Shown: positions 45,664 through 55,226, counted from the stretch's first letter. The stretch is DNA of 64,000 nucleotides from Desulforegula conservatrix Mb1Pa (GCF_000426225.1 NZ_AUEY01000002.1:1-64000); one strand, 5' to 3'. Numbers and translations: made by a program. The notes: generated by a model from the sequence alone, not told the origin.

Positions 45664-46836
45664 ATGGTACGAGCATTTGTTATCATAAATATAATTTTTT
45701 GCTTCTGGATGACCAGCGCCAATGTTTATGCGTCCTCTATAAATCTTTCCAATGAAGAGCTTGCATGGATAGAGAAGAACCGGACAATCCGCATCAGCGG
45801 CCCCCAGGCATTTCCTCCTTTTCAATATATTGATAAGGACGGAGCCTTTTCAGGAATGGCTTCCGATTATATTTATCTCATTGCAAAGATGGCAGGCCTT
45901 GAAATCGAAGTGGTCAAAAATTTTCCTTGGCCTGAAATACTGAAAAAGGTTGAAAACAAGGAAATAGACCTTCTTACCTGTGCGGCAAAATCTCCTGAGC
46001 GTGAAAAATATCTGGTTTTTCTAAAGCCCCATCTTTCATTTCCCCTTGTTATTATCAGCAGAAAAGACGCTCCCTTTATAAGCGGCCTTCAGAGCCTGAA
46101 CAAAAAAAGCATCGCCATTGTACGCAAAAACTCCACATTTGACTGGCTTCAGCGCGACCAGATCAGTTTCACTCCGCATTTTGTCGATTCCCCCCTGGAC
46201 GCCTTAAAAGCAGTTTCGATTGGAGATGCCGATGCTTCGATAGAAAATCTGGCTGCGGCAACTTATCTTATAGAAAAAAATGGGCTGACAAATCTTAAAA
46301 TTGCGGCTCCGACATCTTATGGAAACTACGACCTGTCGATTGCTGTACGAAAGGATATGCCTGAGCTGGCCGGCATATTTAATAAAGGTCTGGCTGCCAT
46401 AGACCAGGACAAGCACAATGAAATCCGTCAGAAATGGATAGCTGTACGCTATGAATACGGGATCGGCACAAGAGACATAATAAAATGGATTTTAGCGGTT
46501 TGCTTTGCAGCATCCTTACCTCTCATTGTTTTCTACCGCTGGAACAGGAAGCTAACAAAGGAAATTCAGAAACGAATACAGGTTGAAGCTGAAAAAGAAA
46601 AACTGATCCATGATCTTACAACAGCCCTCGATGAAATAAAAACCCTTAGGGGAATATTGCCGCTCTGTTCATTCTGCAAAAGAATAAGAGACGACTCCGG
46701 CTATTGGGAGCAGGTTGACGTCTATATCCGCAAGTATTCCCAGGCCGACATAAGTCACAGCATATGTCCGGACTGCATGAAGGAGAACTATCCAATACTC
46801 GTCGCTGACGGGAAAAAATCCGAGGTTTCAAAATAG
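45664..46836 (+). CDS. Membrane-anchored binding-protein sensor with C-terminal Cys4 motif
   Basis: 390 residues. Signal or anchor segment, then an SBP_bac_3 periplasmic domain (RISGPQAFPPFQYIDKDG, DLLTCAAKSPEREKY, KSIAIVRKNSTFDWL), one membrane helix (about 275-295, WILAVCFAASLPLIVF), a coiled coil, then LPLCSFCKRIRDDSGYWEQV and ISHSICPDCMKENYP. The C-x2-C ... C-x2-C tail is the cytoplasmic end found after PAS domains in many deltaproteobacterial sensors. No kinase, cyclase or receiver domain follows, so the output is unknown. AGGA lies seven bases before the ATG. Confidence 0.82.
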   Translation: MVRAFVIINIIFCFWMTSANVYASSINLSNEELAWIEKNRTIRISGPQAFPPFQYIDKDGAFSGMASDYIYLIAKMAGLEIEVVKNFPWPEILKKVENKEIDLLTCAAKSPEREKYLVFLKPHLSFPLVIISRKDAPFISGLQSLNKKSIAIVRKNSTFDWLQRDQISFTPHFVDSPLDALKAVSIGDADASIENLAAATYLIEKNGLTNLKIAAPTSYGNYDLSIAVRKDMPELAGIFNKGLAAIDQDKHNEIRQKWIAVRYEYGIGTRDIIKWILAVCFAASLPLIVFYRWNRKLTKEIQKRIQVEAEKEKLIHDLTTALDEIKTLRGILPLCSFCKRIRDDSGYWEQVDVYIRKYSQADISHSICPDCMKENYPILVADGKKSEVSK

Positions 46837-46857
46837 AACTTCAATTCTCAAATATAG

Positions 46858-46922
46858 ACAAGGTCGTAAAAAATCGAATTTCCGTCATTCCTGCGTAGGC
46901 CGGAATCCAGAAGTGCCTGGTG
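46858..46922. repeat. Dispersed palindromic repeat, copy F (half)
   Basis: AAGGTCGTAAAAAATCGAAT with CGTCATTCCTGCGTAGGCCGG. Only one arm remains; it runs up to the end of the convergent DUF1848 gene. Confidence 0.75.
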
Positions 46923-46927
46923 AACAA

Positions 46928-47788
46928 TCAGGCGGCATAGCAGTAAAGGCAATTGTGAAAGCACGGCTGGGTTCTGTATGAGCCTATGTCACGGGATTCA
47001 GTGCACGTACACCCTTTTGTTTTTCTCTGCCCCTTATCCGGTCTGGTCGATATGCTTCCGCCATGAATATCCATGAGGAGTCTTGAGTCGATACACCCGC
47101 CCGGGGTAATGAATTCTTTTATTTCAGGGCTATCACCAAGAAGCCCGGACTCGCAGCAGAGTCTCAGTTTCATTCCAAACTTTTTTAAAACGCCGTGCAT
47201 ATATTCAATGGTTCTGAGTTTTGTTTCCGAATCAGGCTCGATGAATCTTATACCTGCATTTTCTTCACGCTTCTTCAGTTTTCTGTATATGTCCAGAAAA
47301 CTGGTCACACATCTTGAAATTCCAATCCTTGACATTGAAGACGCAATTTCTTCAAAACCAGCCAGATTATTTGAAACAAGGCCCCTTCCCTTTTCCATGA
47401 AAAAGCAGACTGGATCGAATCGCCACTCAATTGCTTCTGGACCGTGGATTTTTGAAAGATTTCCGGCCTGCTCAAGCCTTGCTCGAAGACAGGGAACTCC
47501 AGGTTCAAGTATTATAGACCTGGCATTTAAGGTGAACTGGAAAAATAATCTGTAGCCCATTCCGGTTATTTTTTCGGCATAGCAGCCATCTATAAAGGGG
47601 CTGTAATTTTTTGACCATAAAACAATGCTGTGGACAGATTCAGGCCTCAGATCAAGGGTTGTTTTTCTTGCGTTAAAAGGATTTTCCGTTTCCACAAAAC
47701 CAAGCTCAAGGCGCCTCATAAGCCAGGGCATGTAAAATGCCGGAATATCGGTTCGCCTCGATGCTGAAATAACAGTTTTTGAAGCCAT
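46928..47788 (-). CDS. DUF1848 protein
   Basis: 286 residues. Opens with SASRRTDIPAFYMPWL and SIVLWSKNYSPF and ends CTCTESRDIGSYRTQPCFHNCLYCYAA, the DUF1848 hallmark. The clustered C-terminal cysteines (C-x-C ... C-x3-C-x2-C) look like an Fe-S site. The fold recalls the radical SAM/splB group (inference), but no activity is known. The gene is followed on the opposite strand by a sensor gene and preceded by a small unknown gene on its own strand. Confidence 0.82.
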   Translation of the reverse strand: MASKTVISASRRTDIPAFYMPWLMRRLELGFVETENPFNARKTTLDLRPESVHSIVLWSKNYSPFIDGCYAEKITGMGYRLFFQFTLNARSIILEPGVPCLRARLEQAGNLSKIHGPEAIEWRFDPVCFFMEKGRGLVSNNLAGFEEIASSMSRIGISRCVTSFLDIYRKLKKREENAGIRFIEPDSETKLRTIEYMHGVLKKFGMKLRLCCESGLLGDSPEIKEFITPGGCIDSRLLMDIHGGSISTRPDKGQRKTKGCTCTESRDIGSYRTQPCFHNCLYCYAA

Positions 47789-47805
47789 GACTTTTAATGA
47801 ATCTG

Positions 47806-48165
47806 CTATTTTTTAAACCTGTCAGAAAGAGAAATTACCTGACCGCCATCTCCGTCCTTGGGCTTTATATTTTTCTTTTCTGCTTTGGTGGAAGTCTTTT
47901 TTTCATCATCCAATTCAACTACATCGGCTTCTTCAGGGCAGACTACTTTTTCAAGCCTCATTTTCTTGCCGTTCATAGTGAATTCGGCACCGTCAATATA
48001 TGAATCCCTCAGTATCCAATGCACAACGTCCACAGGTATCTGAAGAAAAAGAAGCTTTACCACGTACCACCCAGGCTTCACGTCAGCCGTAATGTCTTCA
48101 ATCCTGGCAAAAGCCATTGGCTGATCTTCGAAATATATGAGAACTATGTCTTTTTCAGTTGCCAT
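47806..48165 (-). CDS. Small uncharacterised protein (119 aa)
   Basis: Not recognised. Residues 1-70 look like a compact alpha/beta domain (IVLIYFEDQPMAFARIEDI, PGWYVVKLLFLQIPVDVV). The last 40 residues are charged, Lys/Asp-rich and probably disordered, ending VISLSDRFKK. It lies 17 bp upstream of the DUF1848 gene on the same strand, so both may form an operon. No signal peptide or membrane segment. Confidence 0.65.
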   Translation of the reverse strand: MATEKDIVLIYFEDQPMAFARIEDITADVKPGWYVVKLLFLQIPVDVVHWILRDSYIDGAEFTMNGKKMRLEKVVCPEEADVVELDDEKKTSTKAEKKNIKPKDGDGGQVISLSDRFKK

Positions 48166-48454
48166 ATCAGCGTATTAAATCCTTATAATATGAATCTTGA
48201 AATGTCATAATTTGCCTTTTCTGAGAGTTTTTAAGCACAATAACACAAATATGTCATGACAAACTTCCATAATTCGATGTACAAAATTTGAAGGCAAACA
48301 ATTATAAAATCAATTTTTCTTGATATATAGTTATGAACTAAAAAACAAATATTTGATTTAATTAAAAATATATAAAAGTAATATTATTTGAATATATCTG
48401 GTTTTTGTGATATATGCCCTTGAAAAAAATAATGGAATAATTCATGAGGCCACA

Positions 48455-49339
48455 ATGCTCGTTAAAGACATATTGAATGCCAATAGTTTATCCTTCAGTT
48501 TTGAGTTCTTTCCTCCCAAGACAGACAAGGGCTGGGGATCACTCTTTGAAACAATATCAGATCTTGAACCGCTCAAGCCAGCCTATGTAAGCGTTACATA
48601 CGGAGCCGGAGGCAGCACAAGGGACAGAACCCACGATCTCGTAACAAAAATTGAAAAAGACACGGGAATAACCGTTGTCTCCCACTTGACCTGCGTTGGC
48701 TCGTCAAAGGATGAGATAATGGATATCCTGAAAAAATACGACGAGGCTGGCATATCAAATATTCTGGCTTTAAGGGGGGACGCTCCTGAAGGAACCCAAA
48801 AATGGGAGCAACATCCTGATGGATTCAGGCATGCGTCAGAGCTTGTTGCGTTCATAAAAAAACATTTTCCCCACATGGGAGTCGGAGTTGCGGGATTTCC
48901 TGAAGGCCATCCTGAAACTCCGAACAGACTCAAGGAGATAGATTATCTCAAGGCAAAGGTCGATGAAGGTGCTGATTATATTGTAACCCAGCTTTTTTTT
49001 GACAACAGGGATTTCTATGATTTCTGCGAGCGCTGCGATATTGCCGGCATAAATATTCCCATCGTGGCCGGAATCATGCCCATTGTCACAAAATCCGGGA
49101 TGGACAGAATGGCTGAACTTGCGGCAGGAGCAAAATTTCCTGCATCGCTCATAAGGGGTGTGCAGAGGGCCGAATCTGATGAATATGTGGAAAAATTCGG
49201 CATACACTGGGCGACCGAACAGGTCAGAGATCTCATCGATAACAAGGTGAAGGGCATACATTTTTATACCCTGAATAAATCGCTTCAGACTTTGAAAATA
49301 TACGAATCCCTCGGACTTAAGGGTTCAAAACAGCAGTAA
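48455..49339 (+). CDS. metF: Methylenetetrahydrofolate reductase
   Basis: 294 residues. FSFEFFPPKTDKGW, YVSVTYGAGGSTRDRT, HLTCVGSS, ILALRGDAP, DYIVTQLFFDN and GIMPI are the MetF signatures for FAD, folate and catalytic Glu (EFFPPK). It reduces 5,10-methylene-THF to 5-methyl-THF for methionine synthesis or the reductive acetyl-CoA pathway. The ATG at 48455 with GAGG five bases upstream is chosen over an upstream in-frame start at 48407. The preceding ~290 bp are AT-rich with no recognised riboswitch. darP follows 9 bp later. Confidence 0.95.
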   Translation: MLVKDILNANSLSFSFEFFPPKTDKGWGSLFETISDLEPLKPAYVSVTYGAGGSTRDRTHDLVTKIEKDTGITVVSHLTCVGSSKDEIMDILKKYDEAGISNILALRGDAPEGTQKWEQHPDGFRHASELVAFIKKHFPHMGVGVAGFPEGHPETPNRLKEIDYLKAKVDEGADYIVTQLFFDNRDFYDFCERCDIAGINIPIVAGIMPIVTKSGMDRMAELAAGAKFPASLIRGVQRAESDEYVEKFGIHWATEQVRDLIDNKVKGIHFYTLNKSLQTLKIYESLGLKGSKQQ

Positions 49340-49348
49340 GGCAGATTA

Positions 49349-49879
49349 ATGACAGACTACGAATTTGAAGAGAATGAATACGGGGATCGTAAAAGCAAAT
49401 CCCAGGTAAAGAGAGAGATGCTGGCGCTTCAGGAACTTGGAGAAAAGCTGTTGGAACTTCCTCTGGACAGGGTAATGAAACTGGATATTCTGCCGGAGCT
49501 GAAAGAAGCTGTGGTGGAACTGAAAAAAATGACGGCAAAGGAAGCGAAGCGCAGACAGATTCAGTATATAGGCGCACTTATGAGGAACGCCGATCCTGAG
49601 CCCATAAAAGCTGCCATAGCAGATGTCGAGGCCGGATCATACCAGTCCGCAAAAATATTCAAAAGGGCTGAAAGCTGGAGAGACAGACTCTGCGCCGGCG
49701 ATGACGCACTTGAAACAGAGATAATAGAAACCTTTCCGGATATGGATGTTCCGCAGTTCCGCCAGCTTGTAAGAAACGCTAAAAAGGAAATGGAAAAGCA
49801 GACAGGAAAAAAAGCCTTCAGGGTGCTTTTCAAATTTATAAAGGATATTCTGGATAAGCCATCTTTGTCTGTTGAATAA
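49349..49879 (+). CDS. darP: Ribosome-associated protein DarP/YjgA (DUF615)
   Basis: 176 residues. Typical DUF615 features: [54 protein letters not shown] and [11 protein letters not shown]. In E. coli the protein associates with late 50S assembly intermediates. It lies 9 bp after metF, so is probably co-transcribed. Confidence 0.92.
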   Translation: MTDYEFEENEYGDRKSKSQVKREMLALQELGEKLLELPLDRVMKLDILPELKEAVVELKKMTAKEAKRRQIQYIGALMRNADPEPIKAAIADVEAGSYQSAKIFKRAESWRDRLCAGDDALETEIIETFPDMDVPQFRQLVRNAKKEMEKQTGKKAFRVLFKFIKDILDKPSLSVE

Positions 49880-49899
49880 TTGTCTTTTTGGAGTTTTTC

Positions 49900-50487
49900 A
49901 TGTTTGACACCAGAATTAATGAAGTTGGTGAAAATACGATCATTGATCCGGCTGTTGAGATATGCCTCGAGCACGATCTTAAAGACGGAAGGGGAATTTT
50001 CATAGGGCGTGACTGCGTTATCTACCCAAGAAACCGCATAGTTCTTGGGGACATGAACGCAAACCCAGAGGCCAATATGGTAATCGGGAATAATGTCCTC
50101 ATAAACGCGGGGGGCTATCTTTCCGGCGAGGGAGGGCTTCAAATAGGCAATTTCGTTCTGATTGGCCCTAACGTCAATATTCTCAGCGCAGGACATGAAT
50201 TCGGCAATCCAGACAAACCTATTCAGAAACAGGGGCTGACCTACGGAAAAATAATCATCGAAGATGATGCTTGGATAGGCGCGGGATCCGTGGTACTACA
50301 GGGCATAACCATAGGAAAAGGGGCCATTGTCGGTGCCGGGTCCGTTGTCACCAGCAATGTGCCACCATATGCGATTGTAATTGGAAACCCAGCAAGGATA
50401 GTTAAATACAGAAATAGCCAGGAACCTGAAAAGCCCTTTAAAAAGAAAGGCTTTATGGAAAGGCTCCGCTCTGTTTTATTTGGGTAA
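49900..50487 (+). CDS. Hexapeptide-repeat acyltransferase (left-handed beta helix)
   Basis: 195 residues from ATG 49900 (GGAG six bases upstream); a TTG at 49888 is in frame. Imperfect hexapeptide repeats cover most of the protein: [81 protein letters not shown] carries the catalytic-type histidine. [16 protein letters not shown] is the standard end of the acetyltransferase family. The substrate is likely a sugar or polysaccharide precursor. It is followed by the radical SAM gene 19 bp later. Confidence 0.88.
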   Translation: MFDTRINEVGENTIIDPAVEICLEHDLKDGRGIFIGRDCVIYPRNRIVLGDMNANPEANMVIGNNVLINAGGYLSGEGGLQIGNFVLIGPNVNILSAGHEFGNPDKPIQKQGLTYGKIIIEDDAWIGAGSVVLQGITIGKGAIVGAGSVVTSNVPPYAIVIGNPARIVKYRNSQEPEKPFKKKGFMERLRSVLFG

Positions 50488-50506
50488 CAGGAGATAAGCT
50501 GAAAAA

Positions 50507-51832
50507 ATGAGAGTGCTTTTTGTCTATGTAAACATCGAGAGCCACAGCCTCAAGCATTTTCCCCAGGGGATAGGCATATTGTCGGCAGTCCTTAAAAAGA
50601 ACGGCTATAAAACCGATATGCTCTACATTGACGATCATATAAATGATGATATTCTGCTTTCATATATAGGCAATTACAACCCTCACCTGATAGCTTTTTC
50701 TGTTGTCACGGCCCAGTGGCAGTTTGTCCAGAAATTCGCGGCTGTCATAAAAACAAAATTCAAGGCTCCCATATTATGCGGAGGGGCACACCCGACCTTT
50801 GATCCTGAAGATACGATAAGTGATCCAAGCGTTAATATGGTCTGCGTTGGAGAGGGAGAATATCCCCTGCTGGATGTCCTCGACAGGATGAAAAACGGCG
50901 GAGATCTTTCATCGATTCCAAATATATGGGTAAAAAATGACGAAGGTCAGGTTTTCAAAAATCCGGTGAGAGAACTTATAGCTGATTTAGACTCCTTGCC
51001 TTTTACAGACCGCAGCATCATGGATTACCAGGACGTCATCAACAAATCCAACACAGAACCCGTCATAATGTCCTCGCGCGGTTGTCCGTACAACTGCACA
51101 TTCTGCTCAAACAGCGCCATAAAGGCGCTTTACAGAGGAAAGGGCAGGTATGTAAGACAGAGAAGCCCTGAAAACGTGATAGCCGAAATAAGGGCGATGC
51201 GTGAAAAATATGAATTCAATACCCTCAATTTTTACGATGAATGCTTCGGATATAACAAAGCATGGATAAAACGCTTCTGTGAGCTTTATAAGGCTGAGTT
51301 CAGATATCCGTTCGGATGCTTCATCAGGGCCGAGGCCTCTGATGCGGAAACATTCGAGATGATGGCTGACGCAGGCCTGTCCCTTATTTATCTTGGCGTT
51401 GAATCAGGAAATGAACATCTTAGAAAAAATGTCATGAACCGCAAGGTTGATGACTCACGCATAATCAAGGCGTGCAGGGAAGCCCAGGCCGCGGGAATAC
51501 AGGTCTGGACATTCAATATTGTAGGAATTCCCGGCGAGACGGTGGAAACTATTGATGAGGCAATGAACCTCAACAGGCTCATCAATCCTCACTTTGTTAG
51601 CGTTTCAATATTTCAGCCCCTGGCAGGCACAAAACTTTATGATGTATGCGTAGAAAACAATTATATCCAGAGGGATTACAAAGGCAGTTTTTATGATGAC
51701 ACGGTACTGACACTGCCGACAATCACCCATGAAGATCTATTAAAAAAATACAAGGAATTCCAGGCTCTTTCCATGGAAATCAGGCTTGCCCATGAAGCAA
51801 AAGGGGATAAAATCTTCCTTGCCGACATTTAG
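50507..51832 (+). CDS. Radical SAM protein with N-terminal B12-binding-like domain
   Basis: 441 residues. A Rossmann-like N-terminal domain (1-130) matches the B12-binding family, but the DxHxxG cobalamin-histidine motif is not evident. The Fe-S motif SRGCPYNCTFCSN holds Cys193, Cys197 and Cys200 (C-x3-C-x2-C), followed by NTLNFYDECFGYNKAW and EASDAETFEMMADAGLSLIY, typical of the BchE/hopanoid-like class. The substrate is unknown; these enzymes often methylate or cyclise lipids, tetrapyrroles or sugars. The gene before it is an acyltransferase, which may hint at envelope glycan or lipid work. Confidence 0.88.
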   Translation: MRVLFVYVNIESHSLKHFPQGIGILSAVLKKNGYKTDMLYIDDHINDDILLSYIGNYNPHLIAFSVVTAQWQFVQKFAAVIKTKFKAPILCGGAHPTFDPEDTISDPSVNMVCVGEGEYPLLDVLDRMKNGGDLSSIPNIWVKNDEGQVFKNPVRELIADLDSLPFTDRSIMDYQDVINKSNTEPVIMSSRGCPYNCTFCSNSAIKALYRGKGRYVRQRSPENVIAEIRAMREKYEFNTLNFYDECFGYNKAWIKRFCELYKAEFRYPFGCFIRAEASDAETFEMMADAGLSLIYLGVESGNEHLRKNVMNRKVDDSRIIKACREAQAAGIQVWTFNIVGIPGETVETIDEAMNLNRLINPHFVSVSIFQPLAGTKLYDVCVENNYIQRDYKGSFYDDTVLTLPTITHEDLLKKYKEFQALSMEIRLAHEAKGDKIFLADI

Positions 51833-51859
51833 CGGCGCAACCAGGGGTTAAATATAATG

Positions 51860-51989
51860 GACCCGCAAAAAGTCGGAAGAGGACTTCAGTATCATGCCGG
51901 ACTTGATCCGGCATCCAGTATTTCAGATAGATCTGGATTCCGGCCTTAGCCTGAATGACGGGAATCGTGCTTTTTACGACTTTGTAAAA
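51860..51989. repeat. Dispersed palindromic repeat, copy G
   Basis: Near complete: ACCCGCAAAAAGTC at the left end, ATGCCGGACTTGATCCGGCA, GGATTCCGGCCTTAGCCTGA, ATGACGGG, and CTTTTTACGACTTTGT at the right end. Confidence 0.88.
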
Positions 51990-52005
51990 TATCATAAGAG
52001 GTATT

Positions 52006-52248
52006 ATGGACGAAGATAAATTAGCCACACAAAAACTTGTAATAGGCTTTATGATAGCGTTCGGAGCTCTTTTGACATCGGCTGTAGGATTTCTCGTCGG
52101 AACATACGGAATGGGGAAAAACACTACTCTTGCAGTAATCGGCTGGGGACTTGCTGCTTTAGGACTTCTGGAAGCCCTTTTTGTGAAAAAAATTGTCAGT
52201 CTGCTTTTCATCATCAGGCGCAAGGGCGGAAACGATCCTGAAGCCTGA
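52006..52248 (+). CDS. Small two-helix membrane protein (80 aa)
   Basis: Family not recognised. Two hydrophobic helices (about 11-32 and 39-60) are joined by a short loop with GTYGMGKN. The N-terminus is charged and the C-terminus basic (IIRRKGGNDPEA). It begins 17 bp after repeat copy G and lies about 180 bp upstream of minC on the same strand. AAGAGG precedes the ATG. It could be a helper of the Min system or an unrelated gene. Confidence 0.65.
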   Translation: MDEDKLATQKLVIGFMIAFGALLTSAVGFLVGTYGMGKNTTLAVIGWGLAALGLLEALFVKKIVSLLFIIRRKGGNDPEA

Positions 52249-52430
52249 TTTTTGTAAATGTTTATTATCACAGGTTTTACTGCTTGAGCCTTGACACTTT
52301 ATACTCGATATAGTACCCCTTTTCACTGTCATTAAACCGGATCAATGGCATAATCCATTAACGGAACAAGGCCTTTTCCGGGATCTGGCAGTCAATATTC
52401 ATCTTATCATCTATAGAGAACAACCTTATT

Positions 52431-53174
52431 ATGATTGAAAACAACGGGCTCTCCCTGGTCAAAATAAAGGGAGTTGGCGACAGTCTTCGTGTAACAGTAA
52501 ACGCTGAAAAATCCCTGGATCTGCTTAAGAATGAGCTTGAAAAATCATTTGAAAAGCTCCAGCACCTTGCTTTCAACGCCAAAGTTATTTTAGACACCGG
52601 AAATGAAGAAGGACATGAAGAAGTATTCAGGTCTCTTTCAACTTTTCTTCAGGATAAATTTACCCTTGCAAGCATAAGCATGGCGGAACCGCTTCAAACT
52701 TCAACCGATCAAGAACAGCCCCGGCAGCAAGAGCCTGCGCCGGTTGTCCGCAGCCGTGTCGAAGAAAAAATAAGACTCAGGGATGCTGAAAGAGGCTGGG
52801 AATTCAGAAAGAGCGAAGTTCTCATGATTGCCGGCAGAGTAAGGGCCGGACAAAGGGTAAACGCCAAAAAGCACCTTGTTGTTTTAGGTGATGTCAATCC
52901 CGGAGCCGAAATATCCGCAGGAGGAGATATCCTTGTCATGGGAAGTCTGAGCGGGACTGCAATGGCAGGTCTGCCTGACAATGAATCGGCAATCATTCTT
53001 GCCCTTGATTTCAGACCAACCCAGATTCAGATTGCAGGTCTTGTTGCGGCAGGTCACAAGGCAGAGGCTCTTAAAACAGCGGAGTTTGCCCATATTGATT
53101 CCGGCGGAATCGTGGTGGAGCCGTTTCTTGGAAACAATCCATTTGCAAAAATGCCTTGGCCGGAAGTAAGATAA
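52431..53174 (+). CDS. minC: Septum site-determining protein MinC
   Basis: 247 residues. It inhibits FtsZ ring formation at poles. A variable N-terminal domain (1-100) and a Gln/Pro/Glu linker (about 85-105) are followed by the C-terminal beta-helix domain: MIAGRVRAGQRVNAKKHLVV, LGDVNPGAEISAGGDILVMG, LSGTAMAGLPDN, RPTQIQIAGLVA. The RAGQR motif contacts MinD. First gene of minCDE, 45 bp before minD. Confidence 0.95.
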   Translation: MIENNGLSLVKIKGVGDSLRVTVNAEKSLDLLKNELEKSFEKLQHLAFNAKVILDTGNEEGHEEVFRSLSTFLQDKFTLASISMAEPLQTSTDQEQPRQQEPAPVVRSRVEEKIRLRDAERGWEFRKSEVLMIAGRVRAGQRVNAKKHLVVLGDVNPGAEISAGGDILVMGSLSGTAMAGLPDNESAIILALDFRPTQIQIAGLVAAGHKAEALKTAEFAHIDSGGIVVEPFLGNNPFAKMPWPEVR

Positions 53175-53219
53175 CGAAAAAAATCTTTTATATAATGTTT
53201 CAGATATGCGAGGTGCCCT

Positions 53220-54020
53220 TTGGAAGGAAAAGTAATAGTAATAACATCAGGCAAAGGCGGGGTAGGAAAAAGCACCACAACCGCCGCCATCGGCGCAGCT
53301 CTTGCCCTTGAAGGCAAGAAGGTCGCTGTTGTGGACATGGACATAGGCCTGAGAAATCTTGATGTAATCATGGGCCTTGAAAACCGAATTGTCTTCAATG
53401 TCGTGGACGCGGCAAAAGGCAAATGCAAAATCAAGCAGGCTGCCATAAAAGACAGAAAAATTGATAACCTTTTTCTTATACCTGCATCCCAGAGCGACAA
53501 CAAAAACATTCTTACTCCTGATGAAATGGTAAGACTTGCCAAAAGACTCAAGCACGAATTCGACTTTGTTCTCATGGACTGCCCGGCAGGGATTGAACAG
53601 GGATTTGAAAATTCAGTGGCTGGAGCTGATGAAGCCATAGTCGTGTGTACGCCCGAGGTTTCGGCGGTAAGGGACGCTGACAGAATAATCGGCCTTCTTT
53701 ATGCGCGGTCTATCACTCCTAAGCTCATAATAAACCGCATTGTACCAAGAATGGTTGATAACGGCGACATGCTGAGCCATGAAGATGTTCTTGATGTTCT
53801 TTCCATTGAACTTCTTGGATTAGTGGAGATGGACGACAATGTTGTTATTGCAACAAACACTGGCGCAAGCGTTGTCCATGACAAAATTTCTAAAGCTGGC
53901 GCGGCTTTCCGCAGAATAGCCAAACGCCTCAACGGTCAACCCGATCTTCCGATCCAGATTCCGCAGTATCAGAAAAAATTCTGGGGAAAAATTGGCAAGA
54001 AACTCGGATTTGGCAGATAA
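53220..54020 (+). CDS. minD: Septum site-determining ATPase MinD
   Basis: 266 residues, ParA/MinD family. The deviant Walker A is GKGGVGKST (11-19) with the signature lysine; VVDMDIGLRNLDVIMGLE and VLMDCPAGIEQGF follow. The C-terminal amphipathic membrane-targeting helix is FWGKIGKKLGFGR. It oscillates on the inner membrane with MinE and recruits MinC. The start is TTG with GAGG six bases upstream. Confidence 0.97.
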   Translation: MEGKVIVITSGKGGVGKSTTTAAIGAALALEGKKVAVVDMDIGLRNLDVIMGLENRIVFNVVDAAKGKCKIKQAAIKDRKIDNLFLIPASQSDNKNILTPDEMVRLAKRLKHEFDFVLMDCPAGIEQGFENSVAGADEAIVVCTPEVSAVRDADRIIGLLYARSITPKLIINRIVPRMVDNGDMLSHEDVLDVLSIELLGLVEMDDNVVIATNTGASVVHDKISKAGAAFRRIAKRLNGQPDLPIQIPQYQKKFWGKIGKKLGFGR

Positions 54021-54030
54021 GGAGGCTGAT

Positions 54031-54303
54031 GTGCTTGGAATAGTCCAGAGACTTTTTGGCAAGGAACCCGCGAGCAAGGATGTTGCAAAAAAACGCCTGA
54101 AATTTGCCCTTGTATATGACAAGCTGGAAATTTCTGATGAAATGCTGCAGGAGCTCCAGAGTGATATTATTGCGGTGATTTCAAAATACTTTGAGATAGA
54201 TAAAAGCTCTTTAAAACTTGATATCCAGAGGTCAGACGATCTTTCAGCCCTTGTCTTCAATACACCGATCATTGCGGCAAAAAGAAAGAACGTGGCACCC
54301 TGA
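54031..54303 (+). CDS. minE: Cell division topological specificity factor MinE
   Basis: 90 residues from GTG 54031, which has AAGGAGG at ideal spacing. The frame extends upstream into minD but without a ribosome site. MLGIVQRLFG is the N-terminal membrane-targeting helix; RLKFALVYDKLEIS is the MinD-stimulating segment, and the C-terminal dimer domain ends ALVFNTPI. It completes the minCDE operon and is followed by a terminator. Confidence 0.96.
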   Translation: MLGIVQRLFGKEPASKDVAKKRLKFALVYDKLEISDEMLQELQSDIIAVISKYFEIDKSSLKLDIQRSDDLSALVFNTPIIAAKRKNVAP

Positions 54304-54353
54304 TTGTAAATTCAGGCCTATGATTTTTCAAAGACAATCCGTAAACAATAAAC

Positions 54354-54390
54354 AAAGCCGGGCCTTAACACATGCCGCCCGGTTTTGTTT
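54354..54390 (+). terminator. Terminator of minCDE
   Basis: AAAGCCGGGC - 13-nt loop - GCCCGGTTTT (one wobble pair) followed by GTTT. It lies 51 bp after minE and touches the end of the convergent gene, so it may work in both directions. Confidence 0.75.
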
Positions 54391-55226
54391 CATATTGCGT
54401 TGACAAGACTGACCACGGTCTTTTCAAGAAGATCAACAGCTCGAGCAAAGTCTTTTATGCACGAGATTTCAGACCTGAATGCCTTTAAAACCGGATTCCA
54501 TCTGTTTGCCAGTCCATATTTATCTTCAATATCAGGAGCGGCCCCTATTCCGTCATTGAAAAAATAATTGACGAGAATCCCGTTTTTTCTGAAAGGCCAC
54601 TCAGTTTTAAGATTTATAAAACCCCGGACAGCTTCAAAAAATTCATCTGAGAAATTCATTTCATCTGGATCAAGAAGTCTGCCAAGATCTGTTTCAACGT
54701 TTTCGAAAAAGCATTTTATGACGTCGCTTTCGGTTATCACAAGTCCGAACGAATGCCAGTCTTCAGCTGCATATCTCAAAATTTTCTTATATCTTTCAGG
54801 AACATCCCGGCAGGTGGGACAAAAATACATATTACAGGTCATTCCGCCGTAATAGCTTACTCCCCTCAGATCAAGACCGTTGTTGCCCGAAGCCATGGGA
54901 TGAAGAAGACAGCCAGGGGATAAAGGATCTGAATCCATGAAGCCTATATATGGGCAATGATGGAAATCTTCCATCGGCCGTCTCTGATTCTCAATCATTG
55001 CAATTTTATCCGCAAAAGCAAGAACATCTTCATACGTCCGTTTTACAGAAGCGAAAAGTTCTGTTCTTTTAAGCAGTATATCATAAATTGCGGACCTCGA
55101 AGCATCCGGGACATTATATAGTCCGCAGCATGCTCCACAGGATACTCCAGGCCTGACTTGGCACAAATAGACCTTTCCAGGAATTTCAGGATCAAGATTT
55201 GAAAAAGGCGTCAATATCAGGCTCAT
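54390..55226 (-). CDS. YkgJ-like cysteine-cluster protein
   Basis: 278 residues. The N-terminal CQVRPGVSCGACCGLY (C-x7-C-x2-CC), a central CPYIGF ... SPGCLLHP and CNMYFCPTCRDVP give 10 or so cysteines in a YkgJ-like order, indicating a metal or Fe-S site. The C-terminal half is helical. The ATG overlaps the stop of the HD-domain gene by 4 bp (ATGA), so the two are translationally coupled. Function unknown. Confidence 0.7.
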   Translation of the reverse strand: MSLILTPFSNLDPEIPGKVYLCQVRPGVSCGACCGLYNVPDASRSAIYDILLKRTELFASVKRTYEDVLAFADKIAMIENQRRPMEDFHHCPYIGFMDSDPLSPGCLLHPMASGNNGLDLRGVSYYGGMTCNMYFCPTCRDVPERYKKILRYAAEDWHSFGLVITESDVIKCFFENVETDLGRLLDPDEMNFSDEFFEAVRGFINLKTEWPFRKNGILVNYFFNDGIGAAPDIEDKYGLANRWNPVLKAFRSEISCIKDFARAVDLLEKTVVSLVNAI

